DNA of 64,000 nucleotides, taken from positions 372,001 through 436,000 of the forward strand of contig CAWFTJ010000002.1 of NCBI GenBank assembly GCA_963818685.1, given 5' to 3'. Source of the DNA: CAJCJE01 sp963818685. GTDB taxonomy: Bacteria; Actinomycetota; Actinomycetes; Mycobacteriales; Pseudonocardiaceae. The notes beneath the pieces are model-generated. The model was not told the origin of the DNA and searched no databases. It was given only the letters and a program-made list of their open reading frames with translations. How positions within the stretch are numbered: the stretch's first letter is position 1; the number at the start of each line of letters is the position of its first letter. The position numbers were made by a program, and so were the translations under genes. Shown in pieces: positions 61,041 through 64,000 of the stretch.

Positions 61041-61562
61041 CTACGTGGCGGACAGCGATGCCCAGACCTGTGCGCGGCTGGCTGCCGCGCCGATGGGTTG
61101 GTAAGGGCGGAACCGTACGCGGACACCGTTGAGCCAAACCGCGTCGAGATCACCGCAGCGGCTGACCCCGGGACGTAATTCACCGGGGTCCAGGGTCGCG
61201 GTGTCGGGGTCCTCGGCGAGCCTGATCAGGGCGTCGACGACCTCGTGGGCGTACGGTCCGCCCTGCCAGTCGAGATCGACGTGTCCGTCGATGGTCCGCC
61301 ACCGATCACGAGCGGTGGTGCCTTCGAGAATCCGAGTGTCCCGGAGACCAAGCTCGACCGCTCCCAGCGCCGCGCGGTGGTCGGTGATCGACGGGAATGT
61401 TCCCCACCCGGTTCGACTGATCTCCCATACCACCGGCAGGTACGGAAAACTCTTCAGGATCTCCAGTTGGCCGAGTATCTGCCGCCGGGCCTGCTGGTAG
61501 GTCACCGCGAGGACCTTCTGCCGGAACGAGATCGTGTCCTTGAAGTGCTTGTTGTGAGTCAT
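61041..61562 (-). CDS. Hypothetical protein, 173 residues
   Basis: Not recognised. From the ATG at 61562 it reads MTHNKHFKDTISFRQKVLAV, then helical YQQARRQILGQLEILKSF, an aromatic stretch YLPVVWEISRTGWGTFPSIT, and a second part with WRTIDGHVDLDWQGGPYAHE and LRPGVSRCGDLDAVWLNGVR. It is soluble, with a single Cys. The frame is intact, unlike the Wadjet genes next to it. A longer start at 61610 is possible. It stands alone between the hairpin region and the insertion sequence and may belong to the same accessory island. Confidence 0.6.
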   Translation of the reverse strand: MTHNKHFKDTISFRQKVLAVTYQQARRQILGQLEILKSFPYLPVVWEISRTGWGTFPSITDHRAALGAVELGLRDTRILEGTTARDRWRTIDGHVDLDWQGGPYAHEVVDALIRLAEDPDTATLDPGELRPGVSRCGDLDAVWLNGVRVRFRPYQPIGAAASRAQVWASLSAT

Positions 61563-61933
61563 ATCGCCTGGCCCCACCGCAGGGTTCCCCACGCTCACCC
61601 CGCTGGTCACGCGATGGACTCAGAAGGTGGCGTACGCGATTCACCGAACCTTGTCCTCGACACGTCGGTCGGCGTGGGCGACGTTGACGCTCGGAGTGTG
61701 GCCTGCGCACCGGCCGCGATCGACTGTAGCGCAACAGCCGGCCCTCGTCATGACCGAGAACTTGTGTCGCACCGGATTGGTTGAAGCCAAGAGAGCTACG
61801 CAGACGTGCCCAAGGCGGGTCTGCCCGAGGAGCGTCGACCTGATCCGGCCCGCGTTCTGTCGGGACGGACCGGTTGGTGATCGAAAGGGGTTCGACGTGT
61901 CGTCACCGGATTGAGCCAAAGTGCCGCGTGAAC
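61563..61933. other. Gene-free flank of the insertion sequence
   Basis: 371 bases in which no coding frame, RNA gene or repeat is supported. It may contain the promoter of the minus-strand gene at 61562 and decayed DNA. Confidence 0.5.
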
Positions 61934-61947
61934 TCTTAGCTTATGAT

Positions 61948-63363
61948 TTAAGGCTTGACGTCCGTTTTCTTGGTCTTGCCGGGGTCGTGTTGTGGGGCTT
62001 GGTGAGAGTTTCGTGATCCTGTTGGGCGTCCGGGACCGGGCCGGGAGAATTTCGGCGCGTTTGTCGGTAGCCCCATCGCCGGTCGAACCCGACGAAATCC
62101 TCGCCGAATCCTGCTCGGGGACAACCGAGTGGAACTGGCAGCCCTGCGCTCCCAGGGGCGCGGTAGGTCCTCGATCAGGTGACGGCCCAATCGCAGTTGG
62201 GTGTGCGCGGCAAGCACCATCCAGGTCCACCGATCCGCCGCGTCGGGCGTGCGCAGCCGGGGCCTGGTCCACCCCATCGTCTGCTTGAGGAACCGAAAAG
62301 TGTGTTCCAGATCGAAGCGTCGCAAGAACATCTGCCACAGCCGGTCAACCCGCGCGGCGCTCATCGCGCAGGCGGAATGCCACAGCCACAACGGCTTCGG
62401 GGTGCCGGTGCCGGGCAGGCGCTCGACCTGTAACCGGATCACGGTTCCTTCCAGGACCGGGAGTTCGCCGTCGTGACCAGCCCAGGCGCCCGTGCGGGTC
62501 AGTGTGGGGTGTAACCGGTCCCACGATTGGGCGTGCGCGGTGCCGTAGCGTGTGGTGTCGGTGGTCGTGGCGTGCGCTGGTGTCGGCCACGTGCCCGGAT
62601 CGGCGAACACGAACCGTGCCCCGTGTCGTGCGCCGCGACCCCGGCTGCCGGGCCGGCGCGGTGGCGCGGGGAAGGCCAGCACCCGATCCGAGCGCAGCCG
62701 CACCAGTACCCGGACCGGGAGGTCAGCCAGCAGGAACGCCAGACGGGGACCGTCGTAGCCGCTGTCACCGACGATCCAGATCTCGGGGTCGCCTGCCCGC
62801 CAGTGCCCGGCGGTGATCAACCCCTTCACCACGGTGCGGAGTTGGGTGGCGGCCAGGTCGCAGTGCTCGTCGTCGGGACGCACGCGCATCACGTCGAGCA
62901 GCGCCGTCCACGAACTGCGGCCCGGTTCCAGGGCGGCGATGAAGGAGTAGGGCCAGCCGGGGATCATCTGGGCCTGGCCCTTGCCGCGCCCGTAGGTGTG
63001 GCAGAACAGCCGCTCGGGGCTGGTGTTGGCGTCGGGTCGTAGCCAGTGGCTGACGTCGATGGCCAACACGATCCGACCGTCATCACAGCGGGGAATGCTC
63101 TGGCGGGCAACAACGTTGCGGAATCGGCTGATGTCGATGCGGCCCTGGTTGAGGCTGTCGTACAGACTGCCGTGACCGCGCCGATGCTCGGGTTCCAGCG
63201 ATAACTCGACCAGTGAGGTGACCGGCCCGTCGGCGCACAACGCGGCGTCGGTCAACTCGAACAGGGTGTCCGCGCGGGCGGTCAGGCACTGGTAGTACGC
63301 CTCACGGAACCGGGAAAGGTCCCCCAGCGCGGCAGCGGCGCTGGAATGGTGCACACTGATCAT
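61948..63363 (-). CDS. DDE transposase (IS701/IS4-like)
   Basis: 471 residues, full length. The catalytic acids are probably in VLAIDVSHWLRPD (first Asp), IWIVGDSGYDGPRLAFLL (second Asp) and RRFDLEHTFRFLKQTMGWTR (Glu), in the order D-D-E. YGRGKGQAQMIPGWPYSFIA and RFREAYYQCLTARADTLFEL are typical of actinobacterial transposases of this kind. The ATG at 63363 abuts a 15-bp stem that could hide the start from ribosomes on read-through transcripts. The frame is open, so the element is probably active or recent. Confidence 0.88.
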   Translation of the reverse strand: MISVHHSSAAAALGDLSRFREAYYQCLTARADTLFELTDAALCADGPVTSLVELSLEPEHRRGHGSLYDSLNQGRIDISRFRNVVARQSIPRCDDGRIVLAIDVSHWLRPDANTSPERLFCHTYGRGKGQAQMIPGWPYSFIAALEPGRSSWTALLDVMRVRPDDEHCDLAATQLRTVVKGLITAGHWRAGDPEIWIVGDSGYDGPRLAFLLADLPVRVLVRLRSDRVLAFPAPPRRPGSRGRGARHGARFVFADPGTWPTPAHATTTDTTRYGTAHAQSWDRLHPTLTRTGAWAGHDGELPVLEGTVIRLQVERLPGTGTPKPLWLWHSACAMSAARVDRLWQMFLRRFDLEHTFRFLKQTMGWTRPRLRTPDAADRWTWMVLAAHTQLRLGRHLIEDLPRPWERRAASSTRLSPSRIRRGFRRVRPAMGLPTNAPKFSRPGPGRPTGSRNSHQAPQHDPGKTKKTDVKP

Positions 63364-63424
63364 CGAAGCCCTTGGTTGTGATCTTCCGTCTGTCGCAAGA
63401 AGGAATGATCAACCAAGGGCTTCG
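63364..63424 (-). promoter_or_regulatory. Start-blocking stem of the transposase gene
   Basis: CGAAGCCCTTGGTTG (63364-63378) is perfectly complementary to CAACCAAGGGCTTCG (63410-63424), with a 31-base loop, ending directly at the transposase ATG. Transcripts entering from outside the element would fold this and mask the start, a known control in other insertion sequences. Confidence 0.6.
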
Positions 63425-63475
63425 TCCATGATCAATCGGGGTCCCGATCGGCCGCCCGGACCTCAAAACTCAAGC

Positions 63476-63871
63476 TTAGATGTGAACCAAGGACGACATC
63501 GTGCGCTGACCTGCGGAAATGCAACTTCCGCAGGTCAGCGCGGGTCCATTGAGAGGCGTTGAATGTCGTTCAGGTCCGTTCAGTGCACATGTTTGCTCCC
63601 CATTTGCTCCCCATTTGCTCCCCTGGTCGGCGGGGTGGGCGGCCAGGCGACGCCAGGCAGCGAGGCGAGCCGACTGCTCGGCGAGCAGTGGCGCGTTGGC
63701 CGTGGTGTGCGCCAGCTCCCGCGCCATGGTGATCACCGTGTCGGCGACCAGCGGCAGGTCGGGTGAACGGGGTGAGAGATCGGCGTGCCGACCGGGCACC
63801 TTGTCGAAGCCGAGCAGGAGCCACCCTGCCGGCTGGGTCGACCACGCAGCAGCCGGGGAGCGACGGTACAT
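63476..63871 (-). CDS. Hypothetical small protein, 5' end uncertain
   Basis: Not recognised. The likely coding part reads STQPAGWLLLGFDKVPGRHA, LSPRSPDLPLVADTVITMAR, ELAHTTANAPLLAEQSARLA, AWRRLAAHPADQ, then repeat-encoded residues. The ATG at 63871 may not be the true start: another frame just upstream (FEVGGQRAMNVPSLPG) has similar composition and could be joined by a single-base frame change. The end of the frame runs into the right terminus of the insertion sequence, so the original 3' end has been lost or replaced. Confidence 0.4.
   Translation of the reverse strand: MYRRSPAAAWSTQPAGWLLLGFDKVPGRHADLSPRSPDLPLVADTVITMARELAHTTANAPLLAEQSARLAAWRRLAAHPADQGSKWGANGEQTCALNGPERHSTPLNGPALTCGSCISAGQRTMSSLVHI
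63503..63541. terminator. Perfect 16-bp hairpin beside the insertion sequence
   Basis: GCGCTGACCTGCGGAA (63503-63518) and its exact complement (63526-63541) with a 7-base loop. There is no T-run. It lies 22 bases outside the right end of the insertion sequence. Confidence 0.45.
63591..63623. repeat. Three tandem 11-bp units
   Basis: GTTTGCTCCCC (63591-63601), ATTTGCTCCCC (63602-63612) and ATTTGCTCCCC (63613-63623). The unit length is not a multiple of three, so a change in copy number would shift the frame of the minus-strand gene that covers it. Confidence 0.9.
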
Positions 63872-64000
63872 TCATCGCCCGCTGGCCTCCCACTTCGAAC
63901 GGCACCGGGAAACCGGTGCCGCGCTGGTCGGCTGATGCGCTGATCGTGTCGCCAGCGCCTATTTTCCCCGTCGCGCAACGGGCGGACGGGATCACGCTAA

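Larger units (their letters stand above)
61934..63481. mobile_element. Insertion sequence, about 1.55 kb, with imperfect terminal repeats
   Basis: Left end CTTAGCTTATGATTTAAGG (61935-61953) and the complement of the right end, CTAAGCTTGAGTTTTGAGG (63461-63479), agree at 14 of 19 positions. GTGAAC lies just outside both ends (61928-61933 and 63482-63487), a possible target-site duplication. One transposase gene fills the element. Family is IS701/IS4-like by transposase motifs. Confidence 0.75.

Noticed and set aside
60637..61104. Plus-strand open frame starting in the hairpin region
   Set aside because: Starts inside a hairpin, has no ribosome site or recognisable features and a composition (many Cys/Arg) typical of non-coding frames.
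61627..61914. Plus-strand 95-codon frame before the insertion sequence
   Set aside because: No ribosome site, no family pattern, irregular codon use; treated as gene-free.
63591..63623. CRISPR-like array
   Set aside because: 11-bp direct tandem units without spacers.

Overview
The window is 64 kb of high-GC DNA with the gene content, leaderless start signals and rRNA sequence of an actinomycete. Its gene order (metG-tatD-rpfB-rsmA-ispE-acyl-AMP ligase; lprG-efflux pump; glnA2/glnE) matches blocks known from Mycobacterium tuberculosis. The 16S rRNA and the SAM-riboswitch metN insertion look more like Pseudonocardiales (Pseudonocardiaceae); that genus-level reading is an inference.

Left part (1-34 kb), chromosomal core and lipid/cell-envelope genes: the 3' end of secA; a DUF6459 gene; a small HAD hydrolase; a SpoU-type RNA methyltransferase; a wax ester synthase/DGAT; a DUF6912 gene; pruA; a DUF6247-like gene; dnaE1 with two DnaA-box-like sites upstream; a PadR-controlled ABC-2 exporter with a two-palindrome operator and an unlisted 45-residue antitoxin-like gene; metG, tatD, rpfB and rsmA. 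Then come a SAM-I riboswitch, a short Cys-containing leader ORF, a hairpin and a solitary degenerate MetN-like protein, followed by ispE, an ABC-F protein, an acyl-AMP ligase, two tandem lipoprotein peptidases of the CaeA/Hip1 family, lprG with its P55-like pump, and a carboxylate transporter.

Middle (34-49 kb): glnA2, a 1211-residue glycosyltransferase/coiled-coil/FkbM-methyltransferase fusion, a complete rrn operon (tandem promoters, 16S, 23S, 5S, strong terminator, no spacer tRNA), a GNAT acetyltransferase and glnE. An rrn operon therefore sits between glnA2 and glnE, which lie next to each other in M. tuberculosis.

Right part (48.8-64 kb), accessory DNA: a two-gene operon of a SNF2/RapA-like ATPase and a zinc-ribbon protein of unknown function, a divergent pRiA4b ORF-3-like gene, and a Wadjet (jetABCD) anti-plasmid locus. 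jetD and the 3' two thirds of jetC are open. jetA, jetB and the start of jetC carry about 25 frame changes with no other sign of decay, so the locus is either recently broken or badly base-called there. An uncharacterised gene, an intact 1.55-kb insertion sequence with a start-blocking stem, and a repeat-bearing small gene close the window.

The most unusual candidates are the SAM riboswitch plus leader-peptide control region feeding a MetN that lacks three catalytic signatures, and the SNF2/zinc-ribbon pair beside Wadjet.
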